From RYN-230 sp963717125 (GTDB lineage: Bacteria > Actinomycetota > Actinomycetes > Streptosporangiales > Streptosporangiaceae), in assembly GCA_963717125.1 (NCBI GenBank), contig CAVQVG010000019.1:372001-436000 (forward strand): a DNA stretch of 64,000 nt, read 5' to 3'. Position 1 is the stretch's first letter; the number at the start of each line of letters is the position of its first letter. Below, piece by piece: positions 41,013 through 52,825 of this stretch. Under the pieces are notes generated by a model. It searched no databases and was not told where the DNA came from. It worked only from the letters and a program-made list of their open reading frames with translations. The translations under genes and the position numbers were made by a program.

Positions 41013-42209
41013 GTGGGCCTGCAGGCACAGCTCTGGCGCGGGATCGCGGCGTTCCGGTTCGCGTCGCTCGCGTACGCGGCCGTGCTGCTGGTGGTGGACC
41101 GGGCGGATTATGTGCGGCCGGTGCTGGCCTGGGCGGTGCTGGCCGGGATGACCGGCTGGACGGTGGTCACCAGCTACGCCTACGCCGTGCCCGCCCGGCG
41201 CACCCGGGCGCTGCTGACCGCCGATGTGGCGGTGACCGCGGCCGCGCTGCTGTCCACGCTGGCCGTGCAGCGGCCGGGCGAGGGCTCGCCCATGCCGGTC
41301 ACCGCGACCTGGGCGGCCGGGCCGGTGCTGGCCTGGGCGGTGGCCTACGGCCGCCGGGCCGGGATGGCGGCCGCGATCGTGCTCGGCCTGTGCGACATCG
41401 CCCGGCACCGGCCCATCTCCAGCGCTTACCACGCGTCCGCGCTGAACGGGCCGATCCTGCTGCTGCTGGCCGGCTGGGTGGTGGGCTACGTGTCCCGGCT
41501 CGCGGTCCAGGCCGAGCAGGCGGTGCAGCAGGCGGCCCAGGTCGAGGCGGCCAGCCGGGAGCGGGAGCGGATCGCCCGCGGTATCCACGACTCGGTCCTG
41601 CAGGTGCTCGCGCTGGTGCACCGCCGGGGCATCGAGGCGGGCGGCGAGGCGGCCGAGATCGGCCGGCTGGCGGGCGAGCAGGAGACCGCGCTGCGCACGC
41701 TGATCGCCGTGGGGAGCGCGGCCCCATTACCCCCGGGTGAGCTGGACCTGCGCGCGCTGCTCAGCCAGGAAGGCTCGGCGCTGGTCTCGGTGGTCACGCC
41801 GGCCGAGCCGGTCCGGCTGGGCAGCGCGGCCGCGCGGGAGACCGCGCTGGCGGTCCGCGCCGCGCTGGACAACGTCCGGCAGCACGGCGGCCGCACCGCG
41901 AAGGCCTGGGTGCTGGTCGAAGACGAGGGGAACCAGGTCACGGTCACCATCCGGGACGACGGCCCGGGCATCCCGGCGGGCCGGCTAACCGCGGCGGCGG
42001 CGGACGGGCGGCTCGGGGTCAGCCAGGCGATCCGCGGCCGGATCCGCGATCTGGGCGGCTCGGCGGACATCACGTCCGGGCCGGGCACCGGGACCGAGGT
42101 GCGGCTGCGCATCCCGCGCACCGGCCCGGCCGACGTCTCCCGGCCCCGCCCGGCGGAAACCTCCCACCCGCGCCCGGCGGACATTCCCAGCCCGCGCCCG
42201 ATGACCTAG
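41013..42209 (+). CDS. MacS-like sensor histidine kinase
   Basis: A 398-residue kinase with four to five N-terminal helices (about 12-160), a coiled linker (QAEQAVQQAAQVEAASRERER), the HisKA_3 box ERERIARGIHDSVLQVLALVHRRG with His 192, and a HATPase domain (LDNVRQHGG, RDDGPGIPAG). The family matches actinobacterial MacS sensors described as controlling development and antibiotic production in Streptomyces. The C-terminus is an imperfect repeat (RPRPAETSHPRPADIPSPRP) beyond the ATPase domain. GTG 41013 is the start. The paired regulator begins 9 bases after the stop. Confidence 0.85.
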   Translation: MGLQAQLWRGIAAFRFASLAYAAVLLVVDRADYVRPVLAWAVLAGMTGWTVVTSYAYAVPARRTRALLTADVAVTAAALLSTLAVQRPGEGSPMPVTATWAAGPVLAWAVAYGRRAGMAAAIVLGLCDIARHRPISSAYHASALNGPILLLLAGWVVGYVSRLAVQAEQAVQQAAQVEAASRERERIARGIHDSVLQVLALVHRRGIEAGGEAAEIGRLAGEQETALRTLIAVGSAAPLPPGELDLRALLSQEGSALVSVVTPAEPVRLGSAAARETALAVRAALDNVRQHGGRTAKAWVLVEDEGNQVTVTIRDDGPGIPAGRLTAAAADGRLGVSQAIRGRIRDLGGSADITSGPGTGTEVRLRIPRTGPADVSRPRPAETSHPRPADIPSPRPMT

Positions 42210-42218
42210 GGTGCCGGT

Positions 42219-42935
42219 GTGGCTGAACCGCGCGTTCGCGTCATGATCGTGGACGACCACCCGATGTGGCGGGACGCGGTGGCCCGCGATCTCACCGAGG
42301 CCGGCTTCGAGGTGACCGCGACGGCCAGCGACGCGGCCCAGGCGCTGCGCATCGTCGGGGCCGCCCGGCCGGACGTGGTCGTCCTCGACCTGGGGCTGCC
42401 CGACGCCCCGGGGGTCGAGGTGACCCGCGGCATCCGGCAAGCGCGCCCGGAAGCCCGGGTACTGATCCTGTCGGCCAGCGGCGAGCAGCAGGACGTCCTG
42501 GACGCGGTCAAGGCCGGCGCGGCCGGGTACCTGCTCAAGTCCGCGGCCCGGGCCGACTTCCTCGAGGCGGTGCGCCGGACGGCGGCGGGCGACGCCGTGT
42601 TCACCCCTGGCCTGGCCGGGCTGGTGCTCGGCGAGTTCCGCCGGCTCGCGGCCGGGCAGCAGGCCGACGGCCCGGCCGAGCCGCAGCTCACCGAGCGGGA
42701 GGCCGAGATCCTCCGCATGGTGGCCACCGGCCTGTCCTACAAGCAGATCGCCGAGCGGCTCGTGCTCTCCCACCGCACCGTGCAGAACCACGTCCAGAAC
42801 ACGCTGACCAAGCTGCACCTGCACAACCGGGTCGAACTGGTCCGCTACGCCATCGAGCACGGCCTGGACACTGGCCCCCTAAACACTGGCCCCCTAAACA
42901 CGGGCGCCCCGGACGGCGCCGCCCCAACCGTCTAG
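42219..42935 (+). CDS. MacR-like NarL-type response regulator
   Basis: A 238-residue receiver (VDDHP, VVLDLGL with D57, YLLKSA) and LuxR-type helix-turn-helix (LTEREAEILRMVATGLSYKQIAERLVLSHRTVQNHVQNTLTKL). GTG 42219. The partner kinase is directly upstream. The last 20 residues contain a 15-bp tandem repeat (42870-42902; TGPLN twice). Its stop overlaps that of the convergent nitroreductase gene by four bases. Confidence 0.9.
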   Translation: MAEPRVRVMIVDDHPMWRDAVARDLTEAGFEVTATASDAAQALRIVGAARPDVVVLDLGLPDAPGVEVTRGIRQARPEARVLILSASGEQQDVLDAVKAGAAGYLLKSAARADFLEAVRRTAAGDAVFTPGLAGLVLGEFRRLAAGQQADGPAEPQLTEREAEILRMVATGLSYKQIAERLVLSHRTVQNHVQNTLTKLHLHNRVELVRYAIEHGLDTGPLNTGPLNTGAPDGAAPTV

Positions 42936-43900
42936 ACCGGGCTGATCAGCACGTCGTCGAGGGGGCGGCGGTTGGACAGCGGGGCCGGGCGGCGGGGGTG
43001 GCCGATGCGGAACACCGCCACCGGGACCGGCAGCCCGCTCACCGCCGCGACGGCGGGCGCGGTCTCCGGGCGGTCCACCGCGATGGAGATCGGGTGGCAG
43101 GCGAACCCGGCCCCGCTGATCGTCACCCAGCAGCGGAGCAGCCGGCGGCCCGCGTCCACCACGGTGGCCGGGCTCAGGTCGGCCGCGCCGAGCACCGCCA
43201 CCGCCTGGGCCCGGGCCAGCAGCCGCACGTCGCGGCTGGCGTAGGCCAGCGCCACCGGCGCGGGCAGCCGGCCAGCCCGGATGGCCAGCCGCAGCATGAT
43301 CCACTCGAACCGGGTCAGCGGCAGGCCGGCCGGGGTCATCCCGGCCGGGCTGGCCGGGTCCGCGCTGGTCCACCGGCCCAGGTCGGCCACGAAGCGCGGG
43401 TCCTTCCAGGACAGCGTGCTGGCCCGGGCGACCAGCCGGGCGATGGCCCGGGGCGGCGCCAGCACGCAGCCCAGTTCGGCGAGCTGCGCGCGCAACCCGT
43501 CCGGCAGCGGGGTCCGGTCGTAGGCATGCCGGTTGGTCCGCCGGTCTACGGCTGGCCCGGCCAGCGGGTCGGCCGGGGTGCCCGGCGGCAGCTCGCTGAA
43601 GCGCAGCGAGCCGACCAGCAGATCGGTGCCGCGCCGCTCGAACGCGGCGGTGACCGACACGCGCAGACCGTGCCGGCCGGCCGCCAGCGCGGCGGATTCC
43701 AGGAACGCGCCCATGGCCAGGTAGGCGTCCCGGTCGTCCGGGTCGTAGGGCAGGTAGTCGAGGTGGTCGTAGTGCAGCTGGTAGGCACCGTCAGGGCAGA
43801 CGGCGAGCCGCCAGGGCTGGGCGTTATGCGCGGAAGGGGCGCGCAGGGCCTCGGTCAGCACCTGGCGGTGCGGGCCGGGGATGGCGGGGACGCCGCTCAT
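42932..43900 (-). CDS. Nitroreductase-family protein (Acg-like)
   Basis: A 322-residue double-length nitroreductase-fold protein. APSAHNAQPWRL near residue 20 is the FMN-binding start seen in Acg and related actinobacterial proteins, and RRTNRHAYDRTPLP and ISGAGFACHPISIAVDRPETAP are typical of the second half. Acg-type proteins bind FMN, but their substrate is not settled. Its start overlaps the stop of the CapK-like gene upstream (ATGA), so the two are coupled. Confidence 0.75.
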   Translation of the reverse strand: MSGVPAIPGPHRQVLTEALRAPSAHNAQPWRLAVCPDGAYQLHYDHLDYLPYDPDDRDAYLAMGAFLESAALAAGRHGLRVSVTAAFERRGTDLLVGSLRFSELPPGTPADPLAGPAVDRRTNRHAYDRTPLPDGLRAQLAELGCVLAPPRAIARLVARASTLSWKDPRFVADLGRWTSADPASPAGMTPAGLPLTRFEWIMLRLAIRAGRLPAPVALAYASRDVRLLARAQAVAVLGAADLSPATVVDAGRRLLRCWVTISGAGFACHPISIAVDRPETAPAVAAVSGLPVPVAVFRIGHPRRPAPLSNRRPLDDVLISPV

Positions 43901-45385
43901 CGCACGTACCTCCGCTTGATCTGCCCGGCGCCGGCCGCGAACGGGCCGCCGCCCGGGCCGTGCAGTCGCACCTCGATGTCACCGGTGCGCGGGTCCTCGG
44001 CCACGGCGGCGCGGAAGTCCGCGCTGTTGGCCAGCAGCCGGGACCGGACCGCGGCGGCCAGCCGGCCGGTCAGCCCGGGGTCACCGGCCGCGGCGCGGCG
44101 CCACGTTTCGACGTGCACCAGCGGCCGGGCCACGCCCGCCTCGTCCTCGGCCAGGTCGAGCTGGAAGCCCGCTACCAGGTCGGCGTCCGCGGACTCGGCC
44201 AGGCCCTGCCCGACGTCTTCCGGGTAGATGTTCGCGCCGTGCACGGACACGGTGGAGTCGCTGCGGCCGTGCACGTAGAGCAGCGGCATCCGGAGCACTG
44301 GGGCGGCGGACCGGGACCGGCTTCCGGCCAGCGGGTCGAGCCCGAAGTCACGGCAGACCGCGAGCATCCGGCCGAAGGACAGCGTGCCGCCCGCGTCATG
44401 CACGTTGTAGCGGATCCGCGGGGACAGCGTGGCCGGCCAGGCAGACCGTGACCACCAGCTCGCCGCCGACGGTCTCGGCGTAGTAGTCGGCCGGGTCGTA
44501 CTGGAAGATCATCGGCAGCCGGCAGGCGTGGCCGAACAGCGCCCCGGCCAGCTCCGGGTCGGCAGCCGCCTGCTGCCGCAGCCACACCGTGAGCGGCAGC
44601 TCGGCGGCGATGCCGATGTCCAGGTCGCTGGCGCCGTACGCGGAGTAGACGGCGCGGAAGCTGCGCTCCAGCCGGGCCCGCAGCGCCTCGGACATGCCCT
44701 CGCCGCCCACGAAGCCGTACAGCCGGTGGCCGGACAGGTCACCGGCCTGCTCCAGCAGCGAGCGCAGGAACGGCGGGTACCCGGTGATCAGGTAGGTGTA
44801 GCCGGGGCCGAGCAGGTCGAGGACGGACAGCACCTTGTCCGCCTCCGGCCCGGTCAACTTGAGCAGCCCCAGCCGGCCGAGGGCGCGGGACACGTTCGTG
44901 CCGGTCGCCCACGCGCCCATGGAGAACGCGTTGATGGTCACGATCGGCCGGCCGTCGTCCGGCTCGCCGGCCAGCAGGTGCCGGACCAGGAGGGCCAGTT
45001 TCCGGCGCACCTGGTCCAGTTCGGCCCCAGACCTGATCCAGGTATACGGCCGGCCGCTGGACCCGGAGGATTCGTCCAGCTCCGCGCCGCTGACCGGGAG
45101 CATCCCGTGGCGGCAGCGCGCGGCCAGCGGGTAGGCGTCGATGTAGGACTTCTTGTCCGCCACCGGCAGCGCGCGCAGCCAGTCCGCGGCGGCCGCCCGG
45201 GGCGGCACCGGGCCGACGAAGTCGGCGTAGGCGGGCACGGTGGCCAGGGCCCGGCGGGCGGCCGCCGCGGCGGCCCCGGCGGACACCCCGGCGGCAAGCC
45301 GCCCGGCGCGGCCTGCGATGCGGAACGCGGGAAGGCTGCGGGTGGCGGCCGAGCCAGCCACCCGGGCACACGTGAGGTAAACCAT
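43897..45385 (-). pseudogene. CapK/PaaK-like adenylate-forming protein, frameshifted
   Basis: Two overlapping frames make one protein of about 496 codons of the phenylacetate-CoA ligase / F390 synthetase / CapK family. The N-terminal part holds DESSGSSGRPYTWIRSG (an AMP-binding loop), LITGYPPFLRSLL, YGASDLDIG and ends GELVVTVCLA. The C-terminal part resumes with TLSPRIRYNVHDAGGTLSFGRM and contains LLYVHGRSDSTVSVHGANIYPEDV. At the junction (44431-44438, GGCCGGCC) a GGCC appears duplicated; removing four bases restores the frame. This looks more like a true tandem duplication than a homopolymer error. The acyl substrate is unknown. Confidence 0.78.
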
Positions 45386-45561
45386 GCGCCCATCGTCGGC
45401 GGCCGGGCCGGGCCGCGGCCTGAGCCCGGCTACTCAACCCGGGCCGCCCCGGGTACTCAGCCGGTCTGGGCTGAGCAGCCTGGGTGGTGGCCTTCGGTGG
45501 TGACGGCGCCGCACTCCCTCGGCCCGCTGAGCAGGGCTTCAGCGGTTTGACGCGCTACCCG

Positions 45562-45567
45562 TATGAT
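45562..45567 (+). promoter_or_regulatory. -10 element of metH
   Basis: TATGAT at 45562-45567 is a good -10 hexamer in otherwise GC-rich DNA. Transcription would begin about seven bases later (near 45574), exactly at the first base of the riboswitch P1 stem. No convincing -35 at standard spacing is seen (TTGACG at 45547 is only 9 bases away). Confidence 0.55.
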
Positions 45568-45571
45568 GGGC

Positions 45572-45659
45572 ACAGACCGAGAGGCGCTGCAACGGGGTCA
45601 GCCCCGCCACGCTCGGTCCGGACCATCTCGGCAAGGGCGCCTCCTGGTTATCAGGAGGT
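45572..45659 (+). ncRNA. S-adenosylhomocysteine (SAH) riboswitch with SD-sequestering hairpin
   Basis: The metH leader folds as expected for the SAH riboswitch. P1 is GACCGAG (45575-45581) with CTCGGTC (45612-45618). The core GAGGCGCTGCAAC follows P1, and P2 is CGGGG (45593-45597) with CCCCG (45602-45606). The pseudoknot pairs AGGCGC (45582-45587) with GCGCCT (45637-45642). Immediately after, CCTCCTG (45641-45647) pairs perfectly with CAGGAGG (45652-45658), hiding the Shine-Dalgarno of metH. The pseudoknot strand (to 45642) overlaps the sequestering strand by two bases and stacks on it, so SAH binding should free the SD and turn metH on. Confidence 0.8.
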
Positions 45660-45671
45660 GACCCGCACACA

Positions 45672-49313
<3,642 letters not shown>

Positions 49314-49344
49314 GCGCCGCGAAGCGGCGATCGGGGGCCGGGGG

Positions 49345-49391
49345 CTCCGGGGGTAGTCCCCCGGGGGAGCAGAGCGGGGGGTCGTCCCCCC
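49345..49391 (+). terminator. Double GC hairpin downstream of metH (repeat family 2)
   Basis: Two stems follow metH: CCGGGGG-TAGT-CCCCCGG (49347-49364, extendable by CT/AG) and GGGGGG-TCGT-CCCCCC (49376-49391). Preceding them, GCGAAGCGGCGATCGGGGG (49319-49337) recurs in inverse orientation at 58331-58347 next to another C/G-run hairpin, so this belongs to a dispersed intergenic repeat family. There is no T tract. Confidence 0.7.
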
Positions 49392-49480
49392 GGGCTGACG
49401 CCGCTACCCAACCGCGGCTGACACGGCGCCGATGCCCTGGCCCGGCTGGACCACCGTGCAGCCGGCCCGGTCACGGGTGA

Positions 49481-49502
49481 TACTCGACTTCATGCTGGAG
49501 TA
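49481..49502. promoter_or_regulatory. Inverted repeat upstream of the TetR gene
   Basis: TACTC (49481-49485) and GAGTA (49498-49502) are complementary arms 12 bases apart, 22 bases before the TetR ATG. Short pseudo-palindromes in this place are typical autoregulatory TetR operators, but the arms are short. Confidence 0.35.
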
Positions 49503-49523
49503 CGAGTGGCTGGGGTCCCCGGC

Positions 49524-50168
49524 ATGACTGATCCTGACCTCGAGGTGCCGCTGCGCAAGCTGCCCGCGGCGGAGCGGAACGCCATCCGGATCGGCCGCAT
49601 CCTGGACGCGGCCGGCCTGCTGGTGGCCGAGCGTGGCTACGAGAAGATGACCACGTCGCAGGTCGCCCTGCGAGCCGGGGTGTCGCCCGGTGTGCTCTAT
49701 CAGTTCTTCGCGGACAAGCGGGAGATCATGCAGGCGCTGGCCGCCCGCAACCTGGACCGCTACCTGGCCCGGATGGAGGGCGCCATCCGATCCGGCTGGC
49801 TCGACGACTGGCCGGCCACCGCGGACGCCGCGGTGGACCTGTTCGTCGACATGTGCCGGGAGGACCCCGGCTTCCGGGTGGTGCGCTTCGGGGACGTGGC
49901 CGACGTGCACCCGCCCGGCGCCACCGGCGACAACGACTCGCACCTGGCCGGGCGGCTCGCCGAGCTGCTGGCCGCCGAGCACGGCGACGACCCCGGCCTG
50001 CCCACCGAGCGGTCCCTGGTCATCGCCGTCAAGATCGCAGACGCCCTGGTCAAGTTCGCCTTCTCGGTGCACCCGGACGGCGACGATGAGATCATCCAGC
50101 ACGCCAAGCAGCTGATCCGGATGCACCTGGAGCTCGCGGGCAGCGGCGGCGAAGCGGGGACGGAATGA
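49524..50168 (+). CDS. TetR-family transcriptional regulator
   Basis: A 214-residue TetR protein. The DNA-binding domain reads RIGRILDAAGLLVAERGYEKMTTSQVALRAGVSPGVLYQFFADKREIMQALAARNLDRYL across residues ~24-82, followed by a helical ligand domain with no recognisable ligand type. ATG 49524 is preferred to GTG 49506, which has no ribosome-binding site. Its stop overlaps the ATG of the next gene (ATGA), so the winged-helix DNA-repair-like protein is probably under its control. Confidence 0.85.
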   Translation: MTDPDLEVPLRKLPAAERNAIRIGRILDAAGLLVAERGYEKMTTSQVALRAGVSPGVLYQFFADKREIMQALAARNLDRYLARMEGAIRSGWLDDWPATADAAVDLFVDMCREDPGFRVVRFGDVADVHPPGATGDNDSHLAGRLAELLAAEHGDDPGLPTERSLVIAVKIADALVKFAFSVHPDGDDEIIQHAKQLIRMHLELAGSGGEAGTE

Positions 50169-51361
50169 CGCCGCGGATCAGCCTCCGGGAACGGCGGGCC
50201 AGGCTGGGCCTGCGGCACCGGCTGGCCCCGGGCGCCCAGCCTGCCGCTCAGCCCGGCGGGCAGGCCGAGGTGGCCGCGTCGCTGGTCGCGGTGCACGGCA
50301 CCGACCCGTCCTCGGTCTACCTGGGCATCCTGGCCCGGCTGGCCGACGGGGACGTGCCGTGCGTAGAGCGGGCGCTGTACCAGGACCGGACGCTGATCCG
50401 GCTGCTTGGCATGCGCCGGACCGTGTTCGTGGCCACGCTGGATAACGCGGCGCTCATCCAGGCCGCCTGCTCCCGGGCGGTCGCCGCCCGGGAGCGCCGT
50501 AAGGTGCTCGGCTGGCTGGCCGAGTCAAGTGTGCCCGGCGACGTGGACGGCTGGCTGGCCGACGTGGAGCAGGCGGCGCTCAGCGCGCTAACCGCGCGGG
50601 GCGAGGCGACCGCGGCCGAGCTAGCCGACGACGACCCGCGGCTGCGCACCCAGATCGTGCTGGCCCGGGGGAAGAGCTACGAAGGCCGGCAGAACATGTC
50701 CAGCCGGGTGCTGTTCCTGCTCGCCGCGCAGGGCCAGGTGGTCCGGGGCCGGCCGCGCGGCTCGTGGACCTCGCACCAGTACCGCTGGTCGCCGATGCAG
50801 CTGTGGTGCTCAGGCGGGCTGGCCGACTGGCCGACCGCGGCGGCCGAGGTAGAGCTGGCCCGGCGCTGGCTGCGGGCTTACGGCCCGGCCACGGCCGACG
50901 ACCTGCGCTGGTGGGCCGGCTGGGGCAAGACCCAGCTGAGCCGGGTGCTCACCGAGCTGAAGCCGGCCGAGGTGGACCTGGACGGGGTGCCGGGCATCGC
51001 GCTGGCCGACGACCTGGCGCCGGTCCCGGAGGTCGAGCCGTGGGCCGCGCTGCTGCCCGGGCTGGACTCCACCCCGATGGGCTGGCAGCAGCGGGACTGG
51101 TTCCTCGGCGAGCACGGCCCGCGGCTGTTCGACCAGGCGGGCAACATCGGCCCGACGGTCTGGTGGGACGGCCGGATCGTGGGCGGCTGGGCGCAAGACC
51201 GCGGCGGCGAGATCGTCTGCCGGTTCCTGGAAGACGCCGGGTCCGCGGCGGCCGCCGCGGTCGATGCCGCGGCGGCGCGGCTGGCCGGGCGACTCGGCGA
51301 CGTCCGGCTGTCCGCCCGGACCCGCGGCCGGACCTGGCTGGAGCAAGAACTGGCCGGCTGA
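50165..51361 (+). CDS. Winged-helix HTH_42 (AlkZ/YcaQ-like) protein
   Basis: A 398-residue protein of the HTH_42 superfamily, which includes the crosslink-excising DNA glycosylases AlkZ and YcaQ. It shows LRERRARLGLRHRL, VAVHGTDPSSVYLGILAR, RRTVFVATLDNAALIQAA, WLRAYGPATADDLRWWAGW and a terminal RARTRGRTWLEQEL-like end (SARTRGRTWLEQELA). In AlkZ-type enzymes a Q-x-Q motif sits where this protein has VHGT, so activity on alkylated bases is doubtful. ATGA overlap with the TetR gene suggests a regulated two-gene operon. Confidence 0.75.
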   Translation: MTPRISLRERRARLGLRHRLAPGAQPAAQPGGQAEVAASLVAVHGTDPSSVYLGILARLADGDVPCVERALYQDRTLIRLLGMRRTVFVATLDNAALIQAACSRAVAARERRKVLGWLAESSVPGDVDGWLADVEQAALSALTARGEATAAELADDDPRLRTQIVLARGKSYEGRQNMSSRVLFLLAAQGQVVRGRPRGSWTSHQYRWSPMQLWCSGGLADWPTAAAEVELARRWLRAYGPATADDLRWWAGWGKTQLSRVLTELKPAEVDLDGVPGIALADDLAPVPEVEPWAALLPGLDSTPMGWQQRDWFLGEHGPRLFDQAGNIGPTVWWDGRIVGGWAQDRGGEIVCRFLEDAGSAAAAAVDAAAARLAGRLGDVRLSARTRGRTWLEQELAG

Positions 51362-51532
51362 GGCCTGCCACCCTGGAACCGACCCCCGGATCCGCCGCTG
51401 GTGGGCCAGGGACCGGGGCGAGGTCACCAGCGCCGAGGTGGACCTGCGGCCGGGCGGAGCAGGACGGCAGGAAGGCTGATCCCGCGGGGCGGCCCGGGAT
51501 GGGCTGCCCCGCGGGATCAGGACGCGCCTGGG

Positions 51533-52648
51533 TTAGTGGCAGAGCCCGCGCGGGATGGACTTCCCGCAGTGGTTGGCCAGGAACCTGTTACCCACCCCGG
51601 TGCCGTCCCAGATCAGGTCGGCTGGGCTGTTGCGGAACGCCCGGTTGGCCAGGATCGTGTCGTGGTTCGGGTTGCTTCCCTTGGTGAGCCTGGCCGCGCT
51701 GGCCACCACGATGCCGCCCGAGTTGAGCTGGCGGCCCCGGTTGCCGCGCACGACGTTGTGGCTGACCAGCGTGTTGGTCGCGCCGAGCAGCAGGATGCCG
51801 CCGCCCTTGACGTTGATCGGCGTATCGCCGCGCTTCGGGCAGAATTTGTTGTTCCGGATAACGGAGTTATGGTCGATGACGGCATTACCCGCACCGCCCC
51901 GCTGCCCATCGTCCAGTACCAGAATGCCCTGGCAGTTCTTGGTGGCCAGATTATCGAATACGTGCACGTGCCGGGCATGCCGGATAAATATCCCGAACTC
52001 GTTGCCCACCGCGATGTCGTTGCGCACCACGGTGTCGGCCAGCGGCGAGTCGCCGACATAGAAGCCGGCCTCGTCGTTGCCCACCGCAATGTCGTTGGCG
52101 AACACGGTATGCGTGGAAACAAATCGCGAGATGCCGTAATCGCCGTCGTTGAACGCGGAAACCTGGTTGACGGTCAGGCCGTTGGTGCCGTAGCCGAAGA
52201 CACCGTTGGCCGGGAAGCCGGCCACGTAGATGCCGGTCACCTTGACGCTGCGGACCCGGCGGAGCACGGCCCCGGTGGCCGGGTTGACCTTCTTGGCCAG
52301 GATGCACACCCCGGTGAGACCGAACGCCTTGGTGCACAGCGTGTGCGGCTTGTGCCGCGGCGGCCTGAGCACCGTGCCGTGCAGCGAGTTGCCCGCGCCG
52401 CGCAACGTGATCCCGTCTTTGCGGATCTGCACGGCCTGGTGATAGGTGCCCTTCTTGAGCACGATCGTGGTGCCCGGGCGAGCCCGGTTGACCGCCCTCT
52501 GGATGGACTGGTTAGGCCCAACGACGATGATCGGCCTAGCCGATCCCGCATGTGTCGCGGCCGCCGACGCGGACGCGGCGGCGGCAGAAAACATGGACAT
52601 GGTAATGACGGTTGTGGTGGCGCACACACCTATGATGAATTTGCGCAT
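51533..52648 (-). CDS. Secreted right-handed parallel beta-helix protein
   Basis: A 371-residue exported protein. ATG 52648 opens a signal peptide (RKFIIGVCATTTVITMSMF then ASASAAA), followed by GPNQSIQRAVNRARPGTTIVLKKGTYHQAVQIRKDGITLRGAG, the usual entry to a NosD/PbH1 pectate-lyase-like solenoid, and repeated rungs such as NDIAVGNDEAGFYVGDS and HNSVIRNNKF. No catalytic pectate-lyase Asp cluster is obvious, so it may bind rather than cleave polysaccharide. The upstream frame (to 52735) precedes the signal peptide and is not used. A/T-ending codons are more frequent than in neighbours. Confidence 0.82.
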   Translation of the reverse strand: MRKFIIGVCATTTVITMSMFSAAAASASAAATHAGSARPIIVVGPNQSIQRAVNRARPGTTIVLKKGTYHQAVQIRKDGITLRGAGNSLHGTVLRPPRHKPHTLCTKAFGLTGVCILAKKVNPATGAVLRRVRSVKVTGIYVAGFPANGVFGYGTNGLTVNQVSAFNDGDYGISRFVSTHTVFANDIAVGNDEAGFYVGDSPLADTVVRNDIAVGNEFGIFIRHARHVHVFDNLATKNCQGILVLDDGQRGGAGNAVIDHNSVIRNNKFCPKRGDTPINVKGGGILLLGATNTLVSHNVVRGNRGRQLNSGGIVVASAARLTKGSNPNHDTILANRAFRNSPADLIWDGTGVGNRFLANHCGKSIPRGLCH

Positions 52649-52737
52649 TAAAAGCCCCCTAGCGCGAAATTCACGCTGGTCCCCCCTGGACCGACGCATC
52701 ACCCGGACATTACCGAAGCGCATCTCTCCTGGCAAGG

Positions 52738-52823
52738 CTATGGCGCGCCGAGTACCTCGCGCACTTTGGCCAGCAAATCGGGATGCGTGAACGGTTTCTC
52801 GAGCAGCTCCATCCCAGGTTCCA
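52738..52823 (-). pseudogene. Remnant of a response-regulator receiver domain (C-terminus)
   Basis: Directly after the stop of the ribokinase-like gene, the minus strand encodes DLEPGMELLEKPFTHPDLLA followed by KVREVLGAP and a TAG at 52740-52738. The KPF lysine and the closing VREVL helix are the characteristic end of CheY-like receivers in hybrid sensor kinases. No start codon or earlier receiver sequence precedes it; the remainder was deleted, probably when the sugar-catabolic cluster was joined here. Confidence 0.65.
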
Positions 52824-52825
52824 GA

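Noticed and set aside
45572..45659. metH leader considered as a SAM-IV or cobalamin riboswitch
   Set aside because: It lacks the SAM-IV core and the B12 box; the GAGGCGCTGCAAC core with P1/P2 and pseudoknot matches the SAH class.
51362..51532. Gap after the winged-helix gene
   Set aside because: Checked for ORFs, RNA folds and repeats; only GC-rich sequence with CCCGCGGGGC-like complementarity, too weak to call.
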